Assembly (NCBI GenBank): GCA_030679805.1
Contig: JAUXST010000122.1
Span: forward strand, 1-7,320
Origin: Reyranella sp.
Lineage (GTDB): Bacteria > Pseudomonadota > Alphaproteobacteria > Reyranellales > Reyranellaceae
Direction of reading: 5' to 3'
Length of the DNA: 7,320 nucleotides
In this document: positions 1 to 4,706 of the stretch, piece by piece
Layout of the letters: each line of letters opens with the position of its first letter
Numbering within the stretch: the stretch's first letter is position 1
Notes under the pieces: model-generated
Seen by the model: only the letters and a program-made list of their open reading frames with translations
What the model was told of the DNA's origin: nothing
Database searches by the model: none
Made by a program: the position numbers and the translations under genes

Positions 1-5
1 GCCCA

Positions 6-539
6 CTAGCGCAGAGCCGCCACCAGGGCACGGGCGATGGAGGCTGGCGATTTCCCACCCGGCCGGTACCAGGTTGGAGTCCAATTGAGGGCGCCTAGCA
101 GCTGCAGGCGCCACAAGGTGCGATCGACGGCGCCCGGCAATGGAAGTGCCTCCACCAGCACGACGAAACGCTTCTCGTAGCCGTCGCGCATCGCGACCAA
201 GCGGCGGCGCAGGCGGGCGTCCAGGCGGCTGAGGTCCGCAGTCATGACGGCGGCATGCGCTCTGTCGGCCAGCAGCGATTCGAGATGGGCGACGCAGGCC
301 GCTTCGAGCCGGGTCCAGGGTGCGCGCGCCCGGGCAACGGCTGTATCGACCGCCGCCCCGATCTCGGCCACGCCCGCCTCGTAGACTGCGGCGATCAGCT
401 CGTACTTGGAGGGAAAGTGATAGTACATCGAGCCCGCGAGCATGCCCGCCTCGCCGGCGATGTCGCGCATCGAGGTGGCCTCGAAGCCGCCCTTGGCGAA
501 GAGGCGTGCCGATATGGCCAGAAGGTTGCCGCGGGACAT
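6..539 (-). CDS. TetR/AcrR-family transcriptional regulator
   Basis: Cytoplasmic DNA-binding repressor of 177 residues. The N-terminal domain (about residues 1-50) is a typical TetR helix-turn-helix: 'ARLFAKGGFEATSMRDIA' followed by 'AGSMYYHFPSKYEL' at about 35-48. The rest is the variable helical ligand-binding domain, ending in 'LNWTPTWYRPGG' (151-162), which resembles the C-terminal part of KstR2-type TetR proteins that sense acyl-CoA ligands (family knowledge, not proven here). I place the start at the ATG at 539. A TTG at 554 would add five residues but lies inside the inverted repeat and upstream of a good -10 box. There is no Shine-Dalgarno before the ATG, and the predicted transcription start falls almost on it, so the mRNA may be leaderless. 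The gene is divergent from the P450 gene and probably represses that operon and itself through the shared palindrome. The ligand is unknown. Confidence 0.93.
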   Translation of the reverse strand: MSRGNLLAISARLFAKGGFEATSMRDIAGEAGMLAGSMYYHFPSKYELIAAVYEAGVAEIGAAVDTAVARARAPWTRLEAACVAHLESLLADRAHAAVMTADLSRLDARLRRRLVAMRDGYEKRFVVLVEALPLPGAVDRTLWRLQLLGALNWTPTWYRPGGKSPASIARALVAALR

Positions 540-544
540 GGTCC

Positions 545-573
545 ATTGTAGCAACCAAACACTTGTTTGGTAA
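545..573 (-). promoter_or_regulatory. Predicted promoter of the TetR gene
   Basis: On the minus strand a -10 box TACAAT (545-550, 5 of 6 consensus bases) is preceded by TTACCA (568-573, 4 of 6) with a 17-base spacer. The operator occupies most of that spacer. The expected transcription start is near 538-540, coinciding with the ATG at 539, so the message would have essentially no leader. This fits the lack of a Shine-Dalgarno sequence. Confidence 0.55.
554..571. promoter_or_regulatory. Inverted-repeat operator of the TetR regulator
   Basis: ACCAAACACTTGTTTGGT has perfect 8-base arms around a 2-base centre and sits in the short gap between the divergent regulator and P450 genes, the usual place for a TetR operator. 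It contains CAAAC-N4-GTTTG, which fits the consensus (G/C)AAAC(N2-4)GTTTG(G/C) known for the TetR-family fatty-acid regulator PsrA. It lies within the spacer of the predicted regulator promoter and would also cover a -35 element for the P450 side, so binding would block both directions. The palindrome is seen directly; its binding by this regulator is inferred. Confidence 0.8.
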
Positions 574-591
574 GTCGGTGAGAGCTAGCCT
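564..591 (+). promoter_or_regulatory. Weak candidate promoter of the P450 operon
   Basis: On the plus strand TTGTTT (564-569), lying in the right arm of the operator, could be a -35 box, with TAGCCT (586-591) as a poor -10 box after a 16-base spacer. Transcription would then start close to the P450 ATG at 598. Both hexamers match consensus at only about half the positions, so this is tentative. The placement under the operator is what makes it worth listing. Confidence 0.25.
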
Positions 592-597
592 CGCGCC

Positions 598-1818
598 ATG
601 AGCTACGTCTTCGACCTCGGCAATCCGGCGACCAACGCCAATCCCTTCCCCGAGTTCGCGCGCCTGCGCGCGGAAGATCCGGTGCATTGGTCGCCGGCCA
701 TGAAGGCGTGGATCGTGACGCGTCACGCCGACGTAAAGCAGGTGGCGCTGAACAACCGGCAGATTTCCGCCGATAGGCTGACACCATTCTTCAAGACCAA
801 CCCGGAGTACCAGAGGGGCTCTATCGACAGCTTGGTGCGCTATCTCAATCACTGGATGGTGTTTCGCGACCCGCCGGATCACACCCGGCTGCGGCGTCTG
901 TTCAACAAGGCTTTTACGCCGACCTCGGTCGAGAATCTGCGGACCAACATCGAGGATATCGTCGGCCACCTGATCGACGGTATGCAGGCGAAGGCCGGGC
1001 GCGGCGAGACTGTCGATTACATCGCCGACTTCGCCTACCCGCTCCCCGCCTCGGTCATCATGGACCTGCTGGGCGTCCCGCGCGCCGACCTCGAACGCGT
1101 AAAAGTATGGTCCGACGACATCGCGCTGTTCATCGGAACCGCACAGGTCGCCGGCAACAAATACCTGCGCGCCGAGTCAGGCGCCAAGGCGATGTCCGGC
1201 TATTTCCGCACTCTTGTCGAGGATCGGACCCTCCAACCACGCGACGACATGATCAGTCAGCTCGTGCTGGCACGCGACGACCGCGACGCACTCAGCACCG
1301 ACGAGATCATCGGCACCTGCATCCTGCTGCTTTTCGCCGGCCACGAGACCACCACCAACCTGATAGGCAACGGCTTTCTCTATTCGATGAAGCACCGCGG
1401 CGAGTGGGAGCGGCTGATCGCCGATCCGTCGCTCGCCGCGACGGCGGTCGAGGAATTCCTGCGTTATGACGGTCCATCTGGTGCCTTCGCCCGCGTCGCC
1501 GCCGCCGACCTGGAAATGGGCGGCAGGACCATCCGCGAAGGCCAGCGCGTCTTCGCCTTCATGAATTCGGCCAACCGCGACCCCGAGGCCTTCGATGATC
1601 CCGAACGGTTCGACATCGGCCGCGAACCGAACGCCCATCTCACCTTTGGTCACGGCATCCATTTCTGTCTGGGCGCACCACTTGCCCGCCTGGAGGCGCA
1701 GATCGCGTCGACCCGGCTCGCGGAACGCCTGCCCCACATCGGGCTTTCCGGCGACGATCCGGAATGGCACGATTCGCTCATCCTGCGTGGCGTGAAGTGT
1801 TTGCCGGTGACGTTATGA
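598..1818 (+). CDS. Cytochrome P450 monooxygenase (soluble bacterial type)
   Basis: Haem-thiolate monooxygenase of 406 residues, the normal length for a soluble bacterial P450, with no N-terminal membrane anchor. All family signatures are intact: the C-helix haem-propionate motif with H95 and R99, the I-helix oxygen-activation motif AGHETT (247-252), the K-helix ExxR (E286, R289), and the haem-binding loop FGHGIHFCLG (350-359) with C357 as the axial thiolate. Bacterial enzymes of this class take electrons from a ferredoxin and its reductase, but neither is encoded in the window. The start is the ATG at 598, giving the expected short N-terminus; the nearest purine-rich stretch (GGTGAG) is about 14 bases upstream, so translation may be leaderless or weakly initiated. 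It heads a two-gene operon overlapping the next gene by 4 bases, probably under TetR control. The substrate cannot be deduced; a hydroxylase of a lipid- or terpenoid-like molecule is a guess from the regulator. Confidence 0.96.
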   Translation: MSYVFDLGNPATNANPFPEFARLRAEDPVHWSPAMKAWIVTRHADVKQVALNNRQISADRLTPFFKTNPEYQRGSIDSLVRYLNHWMVFRDPPDHTRLRRLFNKAFTPTSVENLRTNIEDIVGHLIDGMQAKAGRGETVDYIADFAYPLPASVIMDLLGVPRADLERVKVWSDDIALFIGTAQVAGNKYLRAESGAKAMSGYFRTLVEDRTLQPRDDMISQLVLARDDRDALSTDEIIGTCILLLFAGHETTTNLIGNGFLYSMKHRGEWERLIADPSLAATAVEEFLRYDGPSGAFARVAAADLEMGGRTIREGQRVFAFMNSANRDPEAFDDPERFDIGREPNAHLTFGHGIHFCLGAPLARLEAQIASTRLAERLPHIGLSGDDPEWHDSLILRGVKCLPVTL

Positions 1819-2822
1819 AGGCCATGATCTGCCGCCAATGGGGCGGCCCCGAAGACCTGCAACTGGAAGACGTCGAGCCGGCTCCGCTCAAGCCCGGACA
1901 GGTCCGTATCCGGGTTCGGGCGGCGGGCGTCAGCTTCGCCACCACCCTGGTGATCGCAGGCAAGTACCAGCGCCGCCCGCCCTTCCCCTTCGCGCCGGGT
2001 ACCGAGGTTTCGGGCGTCGTCACGGAAGTCGATCCGGCCTGCCGGCGGCTCAAGGTGGGCGACGAGGTGGTGGCGGTGCTCGACTGGGGTGGGCTCGCCG
2101 AGGAAGCCGTGGCGCACGAGGTCAATGTCTTCCAAAAGCCGAAGAACCTGGGGTTCGTCGAGGCGATCCAGCTCGCCATCTCCTACCCGACGTCGGCCGG
2201 TGCGCTCACCTGGCCGATGGCTCTGGATGTGCAGAAGGGCCAGACGTTGCTGGTCCACGCCGCGGCGGGCGGCGTCGGCATGGCGGCCGTCGAGATCGGC
2301 AAGATCCTAGGCGCCACCGTGATCGCGACGGCCGGCGGCGCCCGCAAGGCGGCGTTCGCCAAGGCACACGGCGCCGATCACGTGATCGACTACGCCGCCG
2401 CCGATTTTCGCGAGGGAGTACTGAGACTGACGAACGGTCGCGGTGTCGATCGCGTTTACGATCCGGTCGGTGGCGACGTTTTTGCCCAGTCGCTGCGCTG
2501 CATGGCGGTCGAGGGCCGCATCTGCCCCATCGGCTTCGCCGGCGGCACCATTCCGCAGGTACCGGCCAATATCCTTCTCGTAAAGACCATCGCCGTGATG
2601 GGTTTCAACTACGGCTACTACGTCGGCTGGAGCCCGCACGACGCCCGGTTCGAGGAAGCCAGCCGTACCTTTGCCTTGATGGAACGTATCCGCGGCTGGT
2701 GCGAGGCGGGCCTCTGCCGTCCCCACGTCGACCGCACGTTCCGCCTCGACCAAGCGGCCGATGCGATGCGCGCCCTGCTGGAACGCAGCGTCACCGGCCG
2801 CGTGGCGATCGTGATGGACTGA
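1815..2822 (+). CDS. Zinc-independent MDR family NAD(P)H:quinone oxidoreductase-like protein
   Basis: Cytoplasmic medium-chain dehydrogenase/reductase of 335 residues. The N-terminal GroES-like domain shows 'RAAGVSFATTLVIAGKY' and the quinone-reductase form PGTE (61-64) where zinc alcohol dehydrogenases have GHE; the catalytic and structural zinc cysteines are absent. The Rossmann domain carries HAAAGGVGMAAV (from residue 148) and 'DRVYDPVGGDVF', both typical of the QOR branch. T43 replaces the Asp or Asn commonly found in the GVNFxD motif. The start is the ATG at 1815, in an ATGA overlap with the P450 stop and preceded by GGTGA; it gives the canonical 'MKAM...' N-terminus. An in-frame opening 17 codons upstream lies inside the P450 and is rejected. 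Coupled translation suggests it acts on the P450's substrate or product, for example as an enoyl or carbonyl reductase. It is not a typical electron donor to P450s. Its stop directly abuts the stop of the convergent next gene. Confidence 0.92.
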   Translation: MKAMICRQWGGPEDLQLEDVEPAPLKPGQVRIRVRAAGVSFATTLVIAGKYQRRPPFPFAPGTEVSGVVTEVDPACRRLKVGDEVVAVLDWGGLAEEAVAHEVNVFQKPKNLGFVEAIQLAISYPTSAGALTWPMALDVQKGQTLLVHAAAGGVGMAAVEIGKILGATVIATAGGARKAAFAKAHGADHVIDYAAADFREGVLRLTNGRGVDRVYDPVGGDVFAQSLRCMAVEGRICPIGFAGGTIPQVPANILLVKTIAVMGFNYGYYVGWSPHDARFEEASRTFALMERIRGWCEAGLCRPHVDRTFRLDQAADAMRALLERSVTGRVAIVMD

Positions 2823-3188
2823 CTACTTCTTGACGAGCTTGCCTTCGAATATGCAGTAGCCGTCGAGCTTGATCTTGGAATCGCTTTCCTTGATCTGCCC
2901 AATGACATCCATCTTGCCGCCGCCGCCCACAACCGCCGTCGTCTTGATGGCGCCGTTGTTGCCGAGCGTCGCCTGGAAGTTGCGTTCAGGCCGGCCGTCC
3001 TGCTGGAATCGACCCTTCACATCGGCGCCATCGACCGTGACATCGATCGTCATCTTGTAGGTCGGGCACTTTCCGCTTCCGGGAGGGTTCACGCCGTATC
3101 CAGTCCAAGTGTAAACGGCCGACTCAGAATGGGCCACACTGGCAAACAAAACAGCAACCAAGGTTCCTGCAGCAATCACCCTCAACAT
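2823..3188 (-). CDS. Small exported two-cysteine protein, paralogue A
   Basis: Protein of 121 residues with a classic Sec signal peptide: short basic start, hydrophobic core 'VIAAGTLVAVLFASVA', likely cleavage after A-H-S at residue 21. The mature part (about 100 residues) has YTWTGYGV, then GSGKCPTYKMTIDVTV, and a C-terminal LDGYCIFEG before a lysine end. The only two cysteines (in GKCP and DGYC) are conserved in the neighbouring paralogue and could form a periplasmic disulfide. Alternating polar and apolar residues suggest a beta-rich fold. I do not recognise the family and assign no function. A good Shine-Dalgarno AGGGGAG lies 9 bases before the ATG at 3188. The copy is about 60% identical to the gene at 3307-3663 and carries a 3-residue insertion (NPP) after GYGV. 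Its stop abuts the oxidoreductase stop with no bases between, leaving no room for a separate terminator. Confidence 0.88.
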   Translation of the reverse strand: MLRVIAAGTLVAVLFASVAHSESAVYTWTGYGVNPPGSGKCPTYKMTIDVTVDGADVKGRFQQDGRPERNFQATLGNNGAIKTTAVVGGGGKMDVIGQIKESDSKIKLDGYCIFEGKLVKK

Positions 3189-3197
3189 AAGATTCGT

Positions 3198-3204
3198 CTC
3201 CCCT
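3198..3204 (-). promoter_or_regulatory. Ribosome binding site of paralogue A
   Basis: AGGGGAG on the minus strand, 9 bases before the ATG. The motif, spacing and adjacent GACGAATC are nearly the same as before paralogue B, which shows the duplication included the leader. Confidence 0.75.
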
Positions 3205-3240
3205 CAGAAAAAAGTCGCTGACCGCCTCAAGCTGAACGGG

Positions 3241-3259
3241 CGGTCGCAAAGTGCGACCG
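3241..3259 (-). terminator. Strong stem-loop downstream of small gene B
   Basis: CGGTCGCA and TGCGACCG (8 perfect base pairs) flank the 3-base loop AAG. On the minus strand the hairpin lies about 48 bases past the stop of small gene B and 53 bases before the start of small gene A. No T-run follows directly, so it is not a textbook intrinsic terminator; it could serve as a 3'-end stabiliser or a Rho-assisted stop. It is placed exactly where the duplication units join. Confidence 0.45.
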
Positions 3260-3281
3260 GCCGTGTGACGATCGTGATGGA
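3256..3281 (+). pseudogene. Remnant of the oxidoreductase gene's 3' end
   Basis: These 26 bases match the last codons of the MDR oxidoreductase gene (2793-2818) at 24 positions and in frame still read TGRVTIVME, compared with TGRVAIVMD in the intact gene. One difference is silent and one changes Ala to Thr; the stop codon is lost. Upstream, 3231-3245 resembles 2777-2792 with small gaps, so the remnant may extend further left, interrupted by the hairpin sequence. It is not expressed as a protein in any credible way; it marks where a tandem duplication joined. Confidence 0.7.
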
Positions 3282-3306
3282 ACGACCGCCACGCGACCTG
3301 GCGCGG

Positions 3307-3663
3307 CTATTTCTTCTTCAGCGGACCTTCGAACAGGCAATAGCCGTCGAGCATGATCTTCGGAGCACCGTCCTTGAGGGAGCCCACGACGTCAATCATG
3401 TTGTTGTTGCCGACCACGGCCCTGGTCTTAAAGGATTTGTCGGCGGCCATGTTCACCTCGAAGTGACGCTGCGGGCGGCCTTCCTGCTGGAAAAGTCCCT
3501 TCACCTCGTTGCCCTCTACCGTCACGTCGATCGTCATCTTGTAGGTCGGGCACTTGCCCGAGCCGACGCCGTAGCCGGTCCAAGTGTAGGCCGGGCCGTC
3601 GGCTTGAGCCGCACTGGCGAGCAGAACCGTCGCCAAAGTTCCCGCTGCGATTGCCTTGAACAT
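3307..3663 (-). CDS. Small exported two-cysteine protein, paralogue B
   Basis: Protein of 118 residues, paralogue of the product of 2823-3188. The signal peptide is clear: basic 'MFKAIAAGTL', a hydrophobic core, and cleavage after A-Q-A at residue 21. The mature protein starts DGPAYTWTGYGV and shares an unbroken identical block GSGKCPTYKMTIDVTV with copy A, then VKGxFQQxGRPxRxF, and LDGYCLFEG near the end. The two cysteines and the two lysine-rich ends are kept, whereas the middle (about 65-100) has diverged. I counted 71 identities over 118 aligned positions. The start is the ATG at 3663, since AGGGAG sits 9 bases upstream exactly as in copy A; a GTG at 3699 would spoil the signal peptide. 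Function unknown; a periplasmic or secreted location is inferred. It may be co-transcribed with copy A, although a strong hairpin lies between them. Confidence 0.88.
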   Translation of the reverse strand: MFKAIAAGTLATVLLASAAQADGPAYTWTGYGVGSGKCPTYKMTIDVTVEGNEVKGLFQQEGRPQRHFEVNMAADKSFKTRAVVGNNNMIDVVGSLKDGAPKIMLDGYCLFEGPLKKK

Positions 3664-3672
3664 CGAATCCGT

Positions 3673-3678
3673 CTCCCT
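3673..3678 (-). promoter_or_regulatory. Ribosome binding site of paralogue B
   Basis: AGGGAG on the minus strand, 9 bases before the ATG at 3663. It decides the start in favour of this ATG over the GTG at 3699, which lies upstream of the Shine-Dalgarno. Confidence 0.75.
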
Positions 3679-3764
3679 AGGAATAAAGTCCCTGATCACC
3701 TTGGGTCCGGCCGCCGCTTTTCCTATCCCACCGCTTGCCCGACCCAGTTAATCCTAGCTAATTT

Positions 3765-3778
3765 CGATTTCGAAATCG
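3765..3778. promoter_or_regulatory. Perfect palindrome upstream of small gene B
   Basis: CGATTTCGAAATCG is a perfect 14-base palindrome in the gap of about 158 bases between the crotonase gene and small gene B, in a locally AT-rich patch. It lies about 100 bases before the start of small gene B. It could be an operator. On the plus strand it is followed by CCTTTTTG, so a weak terminator-like element is possible, but no plus-strand gene precedes it. No convincing -35/-10 pair was found nearby. Confidence 0.35.
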
Positions 3779-3789
3779 CCTTTTTGAAG

Positions 3790-3810
3790 GCACCGGGGGA
3801 GGCCCCGTGC
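3790..3810 (-). terminator. Candidate stem-loop terminator of the crotonase gene
   Basis: GCAC-c-GGGG pairs with CCCC-GTGC around a GAGG loop (one bulged base), starting 11 bases after the crotonase stop codon on the minus strand. The stem is GC-rich, but it is followed by an A-run rather than a T-run on that strand, so intrinsic termination is uncertain. Confidence 0.4.
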
Positions 3811-3821
3811 AAATTTCCCGG

Positions 3822-4652
3822 TCAGCGCCCCTTGAAGCTGGGTTCGCGCTTTTCGAGGAAGGCCCTGATGCCTTCCTTCATGTCCTCAGTCTGCATCAGC
3901 GGCAGGAGCTGCAGGAAGACATGGTGGACATGCTCGTTGAACGGCTCGTTCCAGGCCATGCGCATCATGCGCTTGGCCGCCTGGATGGCGAGCGGCGCAT
4001 TGGCGGCGATTTCGAGCGCCAGGTCGCGCGCCGCCCTCATGACGTCGGCATCGGCCACCACCTTGTTGACCAGGCCGATTTCCAGCGACTGGGCGGCCGT
4101 CAGCGTGCGGCCGGTGAAGATCAGTTCGGCGGCCTTGGCCCAACCCAGCATCCGCGGCAGGTACCAGGTGCCGCCCGACTCGGGCAATACGCCGCGCTTG
4201 GCGTACGAAGCGGCAAGCTTGGCCGACTGGGCCATCACCCGGATATCGGCGCCGAGCGCCAGATCGAGGCCATAGCCCGCCGCCGAGCCATTGAGCGCCG
4301 CGATCACCGGCTTGTCCATGGCATGCAACACCGGCGGCGGCGTGTTGCGCAGATCGATATTGGTGGGTGTGGCGCCCGAGCCGACGCTGAGATTGTCGGT
4401 GCCCTTGGACTGCGCCTCGAGATTGAGCCCGGCGCAGAAGGCGCGCCCGGTGCCGGTCAGGATCACCACCCGCACGGCGGTGTCCTCGCTCGCCCGGACA
4501 AGCGCCTCGGTGAGCTGCTTCAGCATCGGCCCCGAGATGGTGTTCATGCGCTGTGGGGCGTTCAGCGTCACGGTCGCGATGGCGCCGTCGACGGCGTAGA
4601 GCAGCTCGTCGGGCATTAGCGCCGGTGTGGGCTGGGCCGCAAACTGGCTCAT
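3822..4652 (-). CDS. Enoyl-CoA hydratase/isomerase (crotonase) family protein
   Basis: Crotonase-fold acyl-CoA enzyme of 276 residues, a normal length. The two oxyanion-hole segments are present: GTGRAFCAGLNL (67-78) and NGSAAGYGLDLALGADIRV (121-139). The usual C-terminal pattern 'GLVNKVV...ANAPLAIQAAKRMM' follows. Aligning with rat mitochondrial hydratase, catalytic E144 corresponds to D130 and E164 to Y150, so the standard hydratase pair is missing. Instead E158 in LPESGGTWYLPR stands where PaaG-type isomerases have an acid in a P-D-S-G-G motif. An isomerase-like or other crotonase reaction is therefore more likely than simple hydration, and the substrate is open. The start at 4652 is supported by AAGGAGGA just upstream; a later in-frame ATG at 4616 lacks a Shine-Dalgarno. 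It is transcribed divergently from the threonine aldolase gene across a 54-base gap. A role in degrading a CoA-linked acid is inferred from the family. Confidence 0.92.
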   Translation of the reverse strand: MSQFAAQPTPALMPDELLYAVDGAIATVTLNAPQRMNTISGPMLKQLTEALVRASEDTAVRVVILTGTGRAFCAGLNLEAQSKGTDNLSVGSGATPTNIDLRNTPPPVLHAMDKPVIAALNGSAAGYGLDLALGADIRVMAQSAKLAASYAKRGVLPESGGTWYLPRMLGWAKAAELIFTGRTLTAAQSLEIGLVNKVVADADVMRAARDLALEIAANAPLAIQAAKRMMRMAWNEPFNEHVHHVFLQLLPLMQTEDMKEGIRAFLEKREPSFKGR

Positions 4653-4655
4653 GTT

Positions 4656-4663
4656 TCCTCCTT
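4656..4663 (-). promoter_or_regulatory. Ribosome binding site of the crotonase gene
   Basis: AAGGAGGA on the minus strand is a near-perfect Shine-Dalgarno, 3 bases (counted from its last A) before the ATG at 4652. It is the strongest one in the window and fixes the start. Confidence 0.8.
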
Positions 4664-4706
4664 CTGCCTTAAGCGGCTATGGTGGCGCAGGAGAACACGA
4701 CACACC

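Larger units (their letters stand above)
2793..3228. repeat. Tandem duplication, copy 1 (oxidoreductase tail plus small gene A plus leader)
   Basis: Left copy of a diverged direct repeat. It comprises the last bases of the intact oxidoreductase gene, the whole small gene and about 40 bases of its leader. The match to copy 2 includes a 29-base exact run (3043-3071 versus 3527-3555, offset 484), the leader and Shine-Dalgarno, and a 26-base tail segment (2793-2818 versus 3256-3281) identical at 24 positions. Outer limits are approximate because similarity fades. Confidence 0.75.
3256..3705. repeat. Tandem duplication, copy 2 (decayed oxidoreductase tail plus small gene B plus leader)
   Basis: Right copy of the repeat. 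The offset to copy 1 is 463 at the oxidoreductase tail, 484 through the 3' half of the small gene and 475 at the start codon. These shifts are explained by about 21 extra bases after the tail remnant and a 9-base deletion within the gene. Confidence 0.75.

Noticed and set aside
540..554. TTG start for the TetR gene, five codons upstream
   Set aside because: It lies within the operator and upstream of the predicted transcription start; the ATG at 539 gives a normal N-terminus.
1764..1814. Upstream in-frame extension of the oxidoreductase
   Set aside because: It overlaps the conserved P450 C-terminus and adds 17 residues absent from the family; the ATGA start at 1815 is typical.
1838..2833. 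Plus-strand Arg/Gly-rich frame of 331 codons
   Set aside because: It is a frame-shifted shadow of the oxidoreductase with low-complexity composition.
3664..3699. GTG start giving small protein B 12 more residues
   Set aside because: It would precede the Shine-Dalgarno and put charged residues before a good signal peptide; the paralogue starts at the matching ATG.
3265..4275. Long plus-strand reading frame of 336 codons
   Set aside because: It runs antisense through small gene B, the intergenic gap and half of the crotonase gene, and resembles no family; it is a by-product of high GC content.
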